This document shows positions 8,058 through 16,056 of a stretch of 35,985 nucleotides of DNA, one piece after another. This DNA is from Bacteroidota bacterium (lineage in GTDB: Bacteria > Bacteroidota > Bacteroidia > Chitinophagales > Chitinophagaceae), in NCBI GenBank assembly GCA_023429825.1, contig JAEZDC010000124.1:1-35985 (forward strand), read 5' to 3'. The notes beneath the pieces were generated by a model. That model worked only from the letters and a program-made list of their open reading frames with translations. It ran no database searches and was not told the origin of the DNA. The translations under genes and the position numbers were made by a program. Numbering within the stretch: position 1 is the first letter of the stretch; each line of letters opens with the position of its first letter.

Positions 8058-9125
8058 ATGAAACATAACTTCAACTCGGGTCCATCAATATTGCCAAAGG
8101 AAGTTTTGGATGAGGCTGCGAGTGCGATCCATGATTTTAATGGTATTGGATTATCCATCCTTGAAATTGGGCATCGCACCAAATGGTTCGGAGATGTGTT
8201 GGATGAAGCTAGAAATACTGTAAAGCAATTAATGGATCTGAATGATGACTATGAAGTGCTGTTTCTACACGGCGGCGCCACCACTCAGTTCATGCAGGTG
8301 CCGATGAATTTATTAGATGATGGAGAAACTGCAGCATACTGCGATAACGGTATCTGGGGGAGTAAAGCGATCAAAGAAGCAAACCTCTTTGGGAACTCAT
8401 TAGTAGTTGCTTCATCAAAAGATGAAAATCATTCTTACATTCCGAAAGATTTTACTGTTCCGCAGCATTGTAAATACCTGCACATCACCTCAAATAATAC
8501 AGTTGAAGGAACGCAATGGCAGCAATTTCCTAAAGTGAATGTGCCGTTGGTAGCAGACATGAGCAGTGATATCTTTTCCCGTCCTCTGAACTTCAAAGAT
8601 TTTTCATTGATCTATGCAGGGGCACAAAAGAACATGGGCGCTGCAGGGGTTAACCTGGTAGTGGTTAAGAAAGAGATACTTGGAAAAGTGAAAAGAAAAA
8701 TTCCAACCATATTGGATTACCAGGTGCATATTAATGAGAACTCGTTACTAAACACTCCGCCTGTCTTTGCAGTATATGTTTCAATGCTTACATTAAGATG
8801 GATCGTGGATCAAGGTGGTTTAAAGGAAATGGGAAAAAGAGCAAAAGCAAGATCTGAATTATTTTATAATACGCTTGATTCACTCCCAATCTTCAAACCA
8901 TTGGTAGCGCAGGAAGATCGCAGCCTGATGAATGCGACCTTTACAATAGAAAATGAAATGCTGGAAAATAAATTTCTGGAACTGTGTAAAGAACAAGGAA
9001 TGGTAGGTGTAAAAGGCCATAGAAGTGTTGGAGGATTAAGAGTATCTATGTACAATGCCCTACCGCTTTCCAGTGTACAATCTATCTGTGATCTGATGCA
9101 TGATTTTGCTCATAAAAATGGTTAG
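8058..9125 (+). CDS. serC: Phosphoserine aminotransferase
   Basis: 355 residues, full length. SerC transfers an amino group from glutamate to 3-phosphohydroxypyruvate in the second step of serine synthesis and also acts in pyridoxal phosphate synthesis in many bacteria. The N-terminal NFNSGPSILP motif, GHRTKWF (R40) and the PLP-lysine K191 in IYAGAQKNMGAAGV are all present. The start is the only ATG preceding the conserved N-terminus. TTTCTTTG (8046-8053) is a 5-of-6 match to the -7 consensus, 4 bases before the ATG. DUF1015 follows 36 bp downstream, an association seen in other Bacteroidota, but the usual serA (phosphoglycerate dehydrogenase) is not in this window. Confidence 0.96.
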   Translation: MKHNFNSGPSILPKEVLDEAASAIHDFNGIGLSILEIGHRTKWFGDVLDEARNTVKQLMDLNDDYEVLFLHGGATTQFMQVPMNLLDDGETAAYCDNGIWGSKAIKEANLFGNSLVVASSKDENHSYIPKDFTVPQHCKYLHITSNNTVEGTQWQQFPKVNVPLVADMSSDIFSRPLNFKDFSLIYAGAQKNMGAAGVNLVVVKKEILGKVKRKIPTILDYQVHINENSLLNTPPVFAVYVSMLTLRWIVDQGGLKEMGKRAKARSELFYNTLDSLPIFKPLVAQEDRSLMNATFTIENEMLENKFLELCKEQGMVGVKGHRSVGGLRVSMYNALPLSSVQSICDLMHDFAHKNG

Positions 9126-9137
9126 TTTGAGATTGAT

Positions 9138-9145
9138 TAAGTTTG
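9138..9145 (+). promoter_or_regulatory. -7 promoter element upstream of the DUF1015 gene
   Basis: TAAGTTTG matches TAnnTTTG exactly and lies 16 bases before the ATG, within the 36-bp serC-DUF1015 gap. It would give DUF1015 and the TPR gene a promoter separate from serC. No clear -33 element is seen. Confidence 0.5.
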
Positions 9146-9161
9146 CACCCCAAATTTTACT

Positions 9162-10397
9162 ATGGCTGACATTAAACCTTTTAAGGCGCTAAGACCACAA
9201 GCTCAGTTTGCAAAACAGGTAGCAAGCCGTCCCTACGACGTATTGAACAGTGCTGAAGCAAAAGTGGAAACACAAGGCAACCCGAATTCTTTCCTACATA
9301 TTACAAAAAGCGAAATTGATCTTCCGGATGAAATTGATCAATACGCTGCGGATGTGTATGAGAAAGCAAAAGAGAACCTGAACGCTTTTATCAAAAGAGA
9401 TATCCTTTTTAGGGAAAATAAAGAGTGTTATTATATCTATCAACTTATCATGAATGGCAGAAGCCAGACCGGTTTGGTCTGTGTGAGTTCAGTTAAAGAT
9501 TATGAAAATGGTATTATAAAAAAGCATGAGTTCACTAGGCCAGATAAAGAAAACGACAGGATCAATCATATCAAAATCTCAGGTGCACAAACAGGTAATG
9601 TTTTTTTAGCTTACAGGAATGATGCTGCAGTGGATGAAGTAATTGAAAAATGGAAAACCGCAAAAAGCCCTGTATATGATTTCACTACTGAGGATAATAT
9701 TCAGCATACTATCTGGATCGTTAATGACAGTGATGTGATCGAGAAGATAACAACTTTATTCGCAGATCAGATTCCTGCTACTTACATTGCCGATGGACAT
9801 CACAGGGCCGCATCTGCAGCAAAAGTGAAAGCTGCATTAGGAGATAAAGCCACTCCGGCATCTGAGTATTTTCTTACCACATTGTTTCCATCCAATCAAT
9901 TACAGATAATGGATTACAACCGCGTAGTGAAAGATCTCAACGGATTTTCTGAAGAAGATTTCCTGAAAAAAATAAAAGAAAGCTTTACTGTTGAAGAGGT
10001 AGGAGAAAAAGCGTATCGTCCTGCCAGGTTACATGAATTTGGAATGTATCTGGAAAACAAATGGTACAAGCTCACATCAAAGCCGAATACTTATACTGAA
10101 GATCCGATAGGTATTTTAGATGTGACTGTTCTTCAAAATAATCTGTTTGATAAAATCCTCGGCATCAAAGATCAACGTACGGATAAACGAATAGATTTTG
10201 TTGGAGGGATAAGGGGCTTAAATGAACTCGAGAAACGGGTTAATTCAGGAGAAATGAAAGTTGCATTTAGCTTATATCCTGTTACAATTGATCAGCTGTT
10301 TGATATTGCAGACAGTGGAAATGTAATGCCTCCAAAAAGCACATGGTTTGAACCTAAATTAAGAGACGGCTTACTCACACATCTTATCTATGATTAA
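9162..10397 (+). CDS. DUF1015 family protein
   Basis: 411 residues, full length for the family (COG4198). Features are MADIKPFKALRP at the N-terminus, SRPYDVLN (about 22-29), KKHEFTRPDKENDR (about 120-133) and the conserved DGHHRAAS (211-218), which looks like a metal- or phosphate-binding or catalytic centre. The biochemical role is not established to my knowledge. In Bacteroidota it is commonly found with serC and serA, which suggests a part in serine or phosphohydroxypyruvate metabolism; that is context inference only. Its last 8 bases overlap the start of the TPR gene, so the two are translationally linked. Confidence 0.9.
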   Translation: MADIKPFKALRPQAQFAKQVASRPYDVLNSAEAKVETQGNPNSFLHITKSEIDLPDEIDQYAADVYEKAKENLNAFIKRDILFRENKECYYIYQLIMNGRSQTGLVCVSSVKDYENGIIKKHEFTRPDKENDRINHIKISGAQTGNVFLAYRNDAAVDEVIEKWKTAKSPVYDFTTEDNIQHTIWIVNDSDVIEKITTLFADQIPATYIADGHHRAASAAKVKAALGDKATPASEYFLTTLFPSNQLQIMDYNRVVKDLNGFSEEDFLKKIKESFTVEEVGEKAYRPARLHEFGMYLENKWYKLTSKPNTYTEDPIGILDVTVLQNNLFDKILGIKDQRTDKRIDFVGGIRGLNELEKRVNSGEMKVAFSLYPVTIDQLFDIADSGNVMPPKSTWFEPKLRDGLLTHLIYD

Positions 10398-11400
10398 CAG
10401 AATTGTTTTAATAATAGGATTCTTCTTTGCCTCTTCATTTGCAATGGCACAGGATGCGAAATCATTCCATCTTACCGCCAGAAAGTTTATGATGCAGGGA
10501 GAATATGACAGTGCTACCATTTATATAGCAAAGGCCCTTGACGCAGAACCATCCAATCTTGACATTTTGAAAGACCAGGTTTATGTAGAATACCTCAAAA
10601 GAGACTTTTCAAAAGCAATTGACCTTAGTAAGAAACTAATTGAGAGAAGTGATGCAGATGTTCAATCATTTCAATTGCTTGGAATGAGTTATAAAGCTAT
10701 AGCTGAGTATAAAGAAGCTGAAAAACTGTATGAAAAAGCTTTATTAAGGTTCCCGAAAAGCGGGCTATTGCACAGTGAATACGGAGAAGTATTCCTGTTT
10801 AGAGATGAGAAGGACAAAGCAATCTTTCAATTTGAAAAAGGTATTCAGCTCGATCCGGGTTTCGGAGGCAATTACTATCATGCGGCAAACCATTATGAAA
10901 AAACGGGGGATTTGATCTGGGCTATCTTTTATGCAGAGAATTTCGTTAACATAGAAAGCCTTTCTGCAAGAACGGCAGAAATGAAAAAGTTGCTGCTCGA
11001 AACATTCAGAAAGTTCTATACTTCCAAAGATCCGTTGGCTTATTATATGAAAAAGCCACATGATTTTACAAAAAGAATAGGTGACCTGTTTTATAAGTAC
11101 AGAGGTATAGTGGCAGATACACTTTCGCCAGGTTCTTTGCAGGTGATCCATGAAAACATTACCAAAGACTGGTATGATAATCATGTTTGGAAATATCCTG
11201 TCAAACTTTTCGAATACCACAACCAATTAATTAAAGAAGGTTTGTTCGAGGCCTACATGCAATGGTTATTGGGGACTGTTGTTAATGCAGAAGCCTATCA
11301 AAGCTGGATAGCTGATCACAAAGAACAGATGGATAATTTTATAAAGTTTCAAAGAGGAAGAGTATTCAAAATACCTACAGGTCAATATTACAGGAACTGA
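10390..11400 (+). CDS. Secreted tetratricopeptide-repeat protein
   Basis: 336 residues. The N-terminal signal peptide ends near SSFAMAQ, so the protein is exported to the periplasm or envelope. Residues about 24-165 contain four to five TPR units with the usual pattern of small and aromatic positions (AKALDAEPSNLDILKDQVYV, LLGMSYKAIAEYKEAEKLYE, FEKGIQLDPGFGGNYYHAAN). The C-terminal about 130 residues show no family I recognise. TPRs mediate protein-protein contacts and the partner is unknown. It overlaps DUF1015 by 8 bases. No lipobox is seen. Confidence 0.85.
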   Translation: MINRIVLIIGFFFASSFAMAQDAKSFHLTARKFMMQGEYDSATIYIAKALDAEPSNLDILKDQVYVEYLKRDFSKAIDLSKKLIERSDADVQSFQLLGMSYKAIAEYKEAEKLYEKALLRFPKSGLLHSEYGEVFLFRDEKDKAIFQFEKGIQLDPGFGGNYYHAANHYEKTGDLIWAIFYAENFVNIESLSARTAEMKKLLLETFRKFYTSKDPLAYYMKKPHDFTKRIGDLFYKYRGIVADTLSPGSLQVIHENITKDWYDNHVWKYPVKLFEYHNQLIKEGLFEAYMQWLLGTVVNAEAYQSWIADHKEQMDNFIKFQRGRVFKIPTGQYYRN

Positions 11401-11481
11401 TCCCACAAATTTTTTTCTAATTTTTGTTGCGAACTATGATGGTTTAATCCAGACTATTATCTTGCGCCAATAATTCTTTAT

Positions 11482-12276
11482 ATGACTACAAACAGCCATG
11501 AAATTGACTATCGCATTTTTGGAGAAGAAATGCAATATGTAGAGGTAGAACTCGACCCCAGTGAAACTGCTATTGCAGAAGCGGGAAGTTTTATGATGAT
11601 GGATGAAGGCATCCAGATGCAGACCATTTTTGGAGATGGATCGCAACAACAGGGCGGATTATTAGGCAAGCTCTGGGGCGCAGGGAAAAGATTGCTTACA
11701 GGCGAAAGCTTGTTTATGACCGCATATACAAATGTTGGGCAGGGAAAGAAAAGAGTAAGCTTTGCTTCCCCATACCCAGGTAAGATCATATCGCTTGATC
11801 TTTTACGTCTTGGCGGAAAAGTCATTTGCCAAAAAGATGCTTTTTTATGTGCAGCCAAGGGAGTGAGTGTAGGAATAGAATTTCAGAGAAAGCTTGGTAC
11901 AGGATTGTTTGGTGGTGAAGGATTCATCATGCAGAAATTAGAAGGTGACGGAATGAGCTTTGTGCATGCCGGCGGCCACGTATTTGAAAGAGAGTTGATG
12001 CCGGGCGAACTGATAAAAGTGGATACAGGTTGTATCGTGGCATTTACACATTCAATCGATTATGATATTCAATTTGTGGGTGGCATTAAGAATACTTTGT
12101 TTGGGGGTGAAGGACTATTCTTTGCAACGCTTCGCGGACCCGGAAGAGTATGGATCCAAACTTTACCGATCAGTCGTTTAGCCGGTAGAATTCTTGCCTA
12201 TGGAACCACAAACCGGAAGGAAGAAGGAAGCATCCTGGGCGGACTTGGAAATTTGTTAGACGGTGACGGAAGATAA
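11482..12276 (+). CDS. TIGR00266 / AIM24 family protein
   Basis: 264 residues. The protein is a glycine-rich beta-structure with the markers of TIGR00266: AGSFMMMDEGIQMQT, GLLGKLWGAGKRLLTGE, GYPGKII-like ASPYPGKIISLDL, GGEGFIMQKLEGDG and LFGGEGLFFATLRGPG. AIM24 is a mitochondrial inner-membrane protein in yeast, while the role of the bacterial members is unknown. There is no signal peptide, so it is probably cytoplasmic. TATCTTG (11458-11464), a near match to the -7 element, lies 17 bases upstream. A 12-bp hairpin terminator follows after about 75 bp, so it appears to be monocistronic. Confidence 0.88.
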   Translation: MTTNSHEIDYRIFGEEMQYVEVELDPSETAIAEAGSFMMMDEGIQMQTIFGDGSQQQGGLLGKLWGAGKRLLTGESLFMTAYTNVGQGKKRVSFASPYPGKIISLDLLRLGGKVICQKDAFLCAAKGVSVGIEFQRKLGTGLFGGEGFIMQKLEGDGMSFVHAGGHVFERELMPGELIKVDTGCIVAFTHSIDYDIQFVGGIKNTLFGGEGLFFATLRGPGRVWIQTLPISRLAGRILAYGTTNRKEEGSILGGLGNLLDGDGR

Positions 12277-12311
12277 TTATTGGCCATAAGCCAGGATTAC
12301 TATTAAGCTTC

Positions 12312-12331
12312 GTTGCGTCGCACTCGTGTAC
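12312..12331 (+). repeat. Dispersed 20-bp intergenic repeat, copy C
   Basis: GTTGCGTCGCACTCGTGTAC on the plus strand, 35 bp after the AIM24 stop codon and before the bidirectional terminator. It is the only copy between two convergent gene ends, with no start codon nearby. Confidence 0.85.
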
Positions 12332-12350
12332 GTCCTTATCAATACTGAAC

Positions 12351-12379
12351 AAAAAGACAATGTTTTGCATTGTCTTTTT
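12351..12379. terminator. Bidirectional intrinsic terminator (AIM24 and DUF983)
   Basis: AAAAAGACAATG (12351-12362) and CATTGTCTTTTT (12368-12379) form a perfect 12-bp stem with a TTTTG loop. The A and T ends give a U-tract in both directions, fitting the convergent arrangement of AIM24 (plus) and DUF983 (minus). Confidence 0.85.
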
Positions 12380-12396
12380 CTTTGGTAGACCAAAGA
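12379..12396. repeat. Palindrome beside the terminator
   Basis: TCTTTGGT-AG-ACCAAAGA is an 8-bp perfect inverted repeat with a 2-base centre. It adjoins the terminator. Further imperfect inverted segments (TAGACC at 12386-12391 with GGTCTA at 12425-12430) surround it, so the convergent gap is unusually rich in secondary structure. Confidence 0.5.
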
Positions 12397-12463
12397 GGTG
12401 AATTATCGAACTCTTTTGTCGAAGGTCTATTTAGTTTTACTAATCATTTACTGGTCTTTATTC

Positions 12464-12940
12464 TTACCAGTTACTTTCCTGATCCTTATTGGTTCTTTCA
12501 AGAGGTTTGGGCGGATTTGTCATCCAGTTTTTATCATACCTGACAAAAAATGCTAACCATCCAGTTCTTCCGAATCTCATAAGCCATGGTTGAAGCAATA
12601 ATAGAAATATGGCGTTTGCTGTCAACCAATAATATATCCGGTTGTCATAGAGATTGAACCCAATCGTAAACCACCATATAACAAAGGTTAATGCACTTAA
12701 TGCTATCGTGAGAGCATAACTGATATAACTGGAACCATAGTAAAAGCCTACTTCAATGTCCAGAGGTTGCTTACATACAGGACATTCTTTGTTCATCTTC
12801 ATGGTCTTTTTGAGGTTCCATGGATTAGGATCTTCAAACATGTTTCCTTCCCGGCATCTTGGACACTTACAGGCCAGAAGATTGATGGGGCTTGGTGTTT
12901 TCATAGTAATATTTTTTGGGGTGGATGAAATTGTTGACAT
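12464..12940 (-). CDS. DUF983 family zinc-ribbon membrane protein
   Basis: 158 residues from the ATG at 12940. The reading frame is open further upstream, but there it runs inside the AraC-type gene, so the start one base after that gene's stop is preferred. The N-terminal part carries two CxxC pairs (CKCPRC near 22-27 and CPVC near 54-57), a likely zinc ribbon. Two or three hydrophobic segments follow (about 75-95 and 105-125). This is the layout of DUF983, a family of unknown function, often near respiratory genes in Proteobacteria but not here. The 1-base gap to the AraC-type gene indicates co-transcription. Confidence 0.85.
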   Translation of the reverse strand: MSTISSTPKNITMKTPSPINLLACKCPRCREGNMFEDPNPWNLKKTMKMNKECPVCKQPLDIEVGFYYGSSYISYALTIALSALTFVIWWFTIGFNLYDNRIYYWLTANAIFLLLLQPWLMRFGRTGWLAFFVRYDKNWMTNPPKPLERTNKDQESNW

Positions 12941-12941
12941 A

Positions 12942-13820
12942 TTAATTCGTTTGAAATTGTTTTCTAAATACTTCAGGTGTAACGCCTGCATGCTTCTTAA
13001 AAAATTTCGTGAAGTATGAATTGTCAATGAAGTCAAGTTCTGTAGCGATCTCGCTAATATTCATATTCGCATTCACCAGTAATCGTTTTGCTTCTAATAC
13101 AATTCTATCTCTTATCAGTTCACCTGCTGATCGACCAGTAGCGTCTTTAGTCAAAGCATTAAGGTGATTGGGCGTTACATACAGAAGTGCTGCATATTCT
13201 TTCGTCAATTTCTTGTCTTTGTAATGCAGGTCAATCAGCCGTTTAAAGTTGGATAACAATAAGGAATTGTAATGGTTTTCCTTTGTCGTTTCGGTGGAAC
13301 AGCATCTGTTTGTTACAATGAGTAACTGCAAAAGAGCCGTCCTAATGAAATCATCCTTTAAGTGATTGGCTGATTGCTGTTCGGTTATGATTCTTTCACA
13401 CAGTTTCGTAAACTCTGGCTGAACATTTTTCGGTAGTTCAATAACCTGCTGCATCGCATCACCTGAAAGAAAACTGAACTGGTCTAAATACCGGGGGTTG
13501 CTTATAAGGTCATATATGAACGACTCGCTAAAATTGATTATGTAGCCATCTACATTCCCTTCAAATTCCCATGTATGAACTTGTTCCGGGATCATGAAGT
13601 ATACCTGTCCCGGTTTTACCGGGAACTTGATAAAATCAATAGAGTGATTCCCCTTACCCTTGGTAAAATATACGATATGGTAAAAGGTATGCTTATGCGG
13701 AAATTTAAGGTTCTTATGCTCCTCAATATACTTACTCAAATGGTCAGCAATGAAGTCATTTTCAGAATGTGAAGCATCTGAAAGGGTGCAAATACTGTAT
13801 CGTGGGAGCCGTTTCGACAT
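12942..13820 (-). CDS. AraC-family transcriptional regulator
   Basis: 292 residues. The N-terminal half is a cupin-like ligand-binding domain (FPHKHTFYHIVYFTKGKG, then PVKPGQVYFMIPEQVHTWEF). The C-terminal about 100 residues are the double helix-turn-helix of the AraC family: LTKEYAALLYVTPNHLNALT, then NISEIATELDFIDNSYFTKF and GVTPEVFRKQF. The start fits the family length, with a -7 element 17 bases upstream. An inverted repeat at 13853-13894 may be its own operator. The co-transcribed DUF983 gene is a candidate target. The inducer is unknown. Confidence 0.92.
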   Translation of the reverse strand: MSKRLPRYSICTLSDASHSENDFIADHLSKYIEEHKNLKFPHKHTFYHIVYFTKGKGNHSIDFIKFPVKPGQVYFMIPEQVHTWEFEGNVDGYIINFSESFIYDLISNPRYLDQFSFLSGDAMQQVIELPKNVQPEFTKLCERIITEQQSANHLKDDFIRTALLQLLIVTNRCCSTETTKENHYNSLLLSNFKRLIDLHYKDKKLTKEYAALLYVTPNHLNALTKDATGRSAGELIRDRIVLEAKRLLVNANMNISEIATELDFIDNSYFTKFFKKHAGVTPEVFRKQFQTN

Positions 13821-13837
13821 TGATCTTTAATGAATCA

Positions 13838-13845
13838 CAAAACTA
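13838..13845 (-). promoter_or_regulatory. -7 promoter element of the AraC-DUF983 operon
   Basis: The minus strand reads TAGTTTTG, an exact match to TAnnTTTG, 17 bases before the ATG at 13820. No consensus -33 is present, as expected for a promoter that needs an activator. Confidence 0.6.
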
Positions 13846-13852
13846 CCACCAC

Positions 13853-13894
13853 AGTACCACGATAAGAGGTAATATTCGCTGGTGTTATGGTACT
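13853..13894. promoter_or_regulatory. Possible AraC-type operator (inverted AGTACCA/TGGTACT)
   Basis: AGTACCA (13853-13859) and TGGTACT (13888-13894) are perfect 7-bp inverted repeats separated by 28 bp. They lie directly upstream of the -7 element of the AraC-type gene, where an activator would bind. Support is positional only. Confidence 0.4.
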
Positions 13895-13924
13895 TTTTAC
13901 TGATTAACTATTGCAAGCGGCTGT

Positions 13925-13956
13925 GGGAAATAAAGAAGCCACAGATGCTGTGGCTT
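13925..13956 (-). terminator. Intrinsic terminator of tRNA-Arg
   Basis: On the minus strand AAGCCACAG and CTGTGGCTT (13948-13956 and 13936-13944) make a perfect 9-bp stem with a 3-base loop, followed by CTTTATTT. It lies about 30 bp beyond the tRNA 3' end. Confidence 0.8.
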
Positions 13957-13986
13957 GACTTAGTAGAGATTTATTATTATAATTTG

Positions 13987-14058
13987 TAGTCCCGACAAGA
14001 ATCGAACTTGTATCTAAAGTTTAGGAAACTTCTATTCTATCCATTGAACTACGGGACC
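13987..14058 (-). tRNA. tRNA-Arg (anticodon CCT)
   Basis: The 72-base minus-strand transcript folds as a full cloverleaf. The acceptor stem is GGTCCCG/CGGGACT with one G-U pair at 1-72, then U8 and A9. The D arm is GTTC/GAAT with the GG of the D loop. The anticodon stem is GAAGT/ACTTT with loop TTCCTAA, giving anticodon CCT (reads AGG, Arg). The variable loop has 4 bases, and the T arm is ACAAG/CTTGT with loop TTCGATT. The discriminator base is A. CCA is not encoded. Confidence 0.95.
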
Positions 14059-14154
14059 AAACGAGTGCAAATTAACAGAAACAATGGCTTTCATCAATGC
14101 GTTGCCTGAAATTTATAAATGTCTTGTATTGGTTTTTGATTATTACTTTGTTCT

Positions 14155-15606
14155 ATGAAAGCAGATTATTCCAACTTGTTATACAACAGGGTTTTTATTA
14201 ATAATGAATGGATTGAATGCTCCGGCAAATTTCCGGTTTACAATCCAGCAAGCGGTGAGATCATATCAGAAGTACAGAATGCTTCTGAATCAGAATGTTT
14301 GAAAGCAATAATCGCAGCATCATATGCTTTTGATGCCTGGAGCAGGGCAATCGCAAAGGAGCGAGCAACAATCTTAAAGAAATGGTATCATCTCATCATT
14401 CAAAACACAAATGAACTAGCCGCTTTGTTAACTGCTGAGCAAGGAAAACCATTTTCAGAAGCTAAAGGAGAAGTGCATTACGGAGCTTCTTTCGTGGAAT
14501 GGTACGCGGAAGAATGCAGAAGAACGTACGGCGAAACAATTCCATCTCCTGTAGCAAAAAAAAGATTGCTCACCATTAAACAACCTATCGGAGTTGTGGC
14601 TGCTATCACACCATGGAATTTTCCTGTCGCGATGATCACAAGGAAAATTGCACCTGCCTTAGCTGCAGGATGCACCGTTATTTTAAAACCAGCAGAAGAC
14701 ACTCCCTTATGTGCATTGGCCTTAGCTCATTTAGGTATGGAAGCCGGCTTGCCTGCCGGCGTATTGAATGTAATACCAACCTCAAATCCTATCGCTATTG
14801 GTAAGATGCTGACTTCACACCCTGCTATAAAAAAAATTTCGTTTACCGGTTCTACTGAAGTTGGAAAGGTCTTAATGCAACAGTGCGCATCAACGGTAAA
14901 AAAATTATCGCTTGAATTAGGGGGTAATGCGCCTGTAATCATTTTTGATGATGCAGATGTAGACTTGGCTGTAAAAGGAACCTTAGCAAGCAAATATCGT
15001 AACGCAGGTCAAACCTGTGTTTGCGCAAACAGAATATTTGTTCAAAGGAGCATTTATGCTTCGTTCATTGAAAAGTACAAACACTCAGTGGCAGGATTAA
15101 AAGTCGGAAATGGCACTGTTGATGACAATGAAATTGGTCCACTCATTAATGAAGAAGGAATAAATAAAGTAAAACGCCTGTTATACGATGCGACTGAAAA
15201 AGGAGCAGAAGTTATAATTGGCGGCCAACAACATGAAGCAGGTGACTTATTCTTTCAACCAACCATCATATCCAACTGTACAGAAGAAATGCTTTTAAGT
15301 AAAGAAGAGATCTTTGGTCCTGTTTCGGCGGTGTATTTATTCGATTCAGAAGAAGAAGCCATACAACTGGCTAACACTACTGAGTATGGTCTGGCAGCTT
15401 ATTTCTTTTCAAATGATGTAAATCGATGCTGGAGGCTTGCGGAGCAACTACAATACGGCATTATTGGGATCAATGAAGGGTTGATATCACACGCTGAAGC
15501 ACCTTTTGGAGGCGTTAAAGAAAGCGGCTTCGGTAAAGAGGGGAGCCACTACGGCATTGAAGAATACATGGACACAAAATATATCTGTTTCGGCGGCAGC
15601 TTTTGA
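14155..15606 (+). CDS. gabD: Succinate-semialdehyde dehydrogenase (NAD(P)+)
   Basis: 483 residues, the usual length of GabD. It oxidises succinate semialdehyde to succinate in the cytoplasm (GABA/4-hydroxybutyrate breakdown). Motifs present: ITPWNFPVAM (151-160), ILKPAEDTP with K178, FTGSTEVGK (230-238), LELGGNAP with catalytic E254, and GQTCVCANR with nucleophile C288 and the second Cys290 typical of GabD. YAEECRRTYGETIPSP (117-132) is also a GabD marker. TTACTTTG (14143-14150), a 5-of-6 match to the -7 element, ends 4 bases before the ATG. No GABA transaminase is nearby, so the physiological substrate could be a related semialdehyde. Confidence 0.92.
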   Translation: MKADYSNLLYNRVFINNEWIECSGKFPVYNPASGEIISEVQNASESECLKAIIAASYAFDAWSRAIAKERATILKKWYHLIIQNTNELAALLTAEQGKPFSEAKGEVHYGASFVEWYAEECRRTYGETIPSPVAKKRLLTIKQPIGVVAAITPWNFPVAMITRKIAPALAAGCTVILKPAEDTPLCALALAHLGMEAGLPAGVLNVIPTSNPIAIGKMLTSHPAIKKISFTGSTEVGKVLMQQCASTVKKLSLELGGNAPVIIFDDADVDLAVKGTLASKYRNAGQTCVCANRIFVQRSIYASFIEKYKHSVAGLKVGNGTVDDNEIGPLINEEGINKVKRLLYDATEKGAEVIIGGQQHEAGDLFFQPTIISNCTEEMLLSKEEIFGPVSAVYLFDSEEEAIQLANTTEYGLAAYFFSNDVNRCWRLAEQLQYGIIGINEGLISHAEAPFGGVKESGFGKEGSHYGIEEYMDTKYICFGGSF

Positions 15607-15636
15607 GAGAAAAAACTCATCTTCCTCAAAAGATCA

Positions 15637-16056
15637 ATGAAGATAATATTCTTACTAAGTCTTTGCTGCACTGTTTATTTCGCTGAAGCAGCTTTGCCTA
15701 ACGACACAAGCTTTATAAGCTATACACAATTTAAAAGCCTGAACAAAAAAAAGATCAGTTCACAATTTGGTACGGACCAGGAAAGCAAAAACATCATAAC
15801 CAGATATTATCATAACCGAACAAAAGGCATCCTATGGTTAGTACCTGCTATAATATTAACTGGTGCCGGAATTTATTTTGCTACGGTTAGCGGTAAGGCA
15901 TCCAATGGCATGGCAAGTTCTGTTGGAGTGGTATTTTCAATCTTGACCTTCATACCAGGCTTAATATCTTTTTATTTATTTGGAAAGCATTTTCTCTTCA
16001 AAAAAAAGAATTCTAAAAAAGACCTATACAACCAGCTTAAAGCATATCATGTATAG
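15637..16056 (+). CDS. Small exported/membrane protein of unknown function
   Basis: 139 residues and not a family I recognise. There is an N-terminal signal peptide (cleavage likely near YFAEAALP), a polar stretch of about 50 residues, then two hydrophobic segments (about 69-86 and 94-116) and a Lys-rich tail (FKKKNSKKD). This suggests two membrane passes with the short C-terminus in the cytoplasm. It starts 30 bp after gabD in the same direction and may be co-transcribed. Its last 10 bases overlap the end of the convergent acyl-CoA synthetase gene. Confidence 0.75.
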   Translation: MKIIFLLSLCCTVYFAEAALPNDTSFISYTQFKSLNKKKISSQFGTDQESKNIITRYYHNRTKGILWLVPAIILTGAGIYFATVSGKASNGMASSVGVVFSILTFIPGLISFYLFGKHFLFKKKNSKKDLYNQLKAYHV

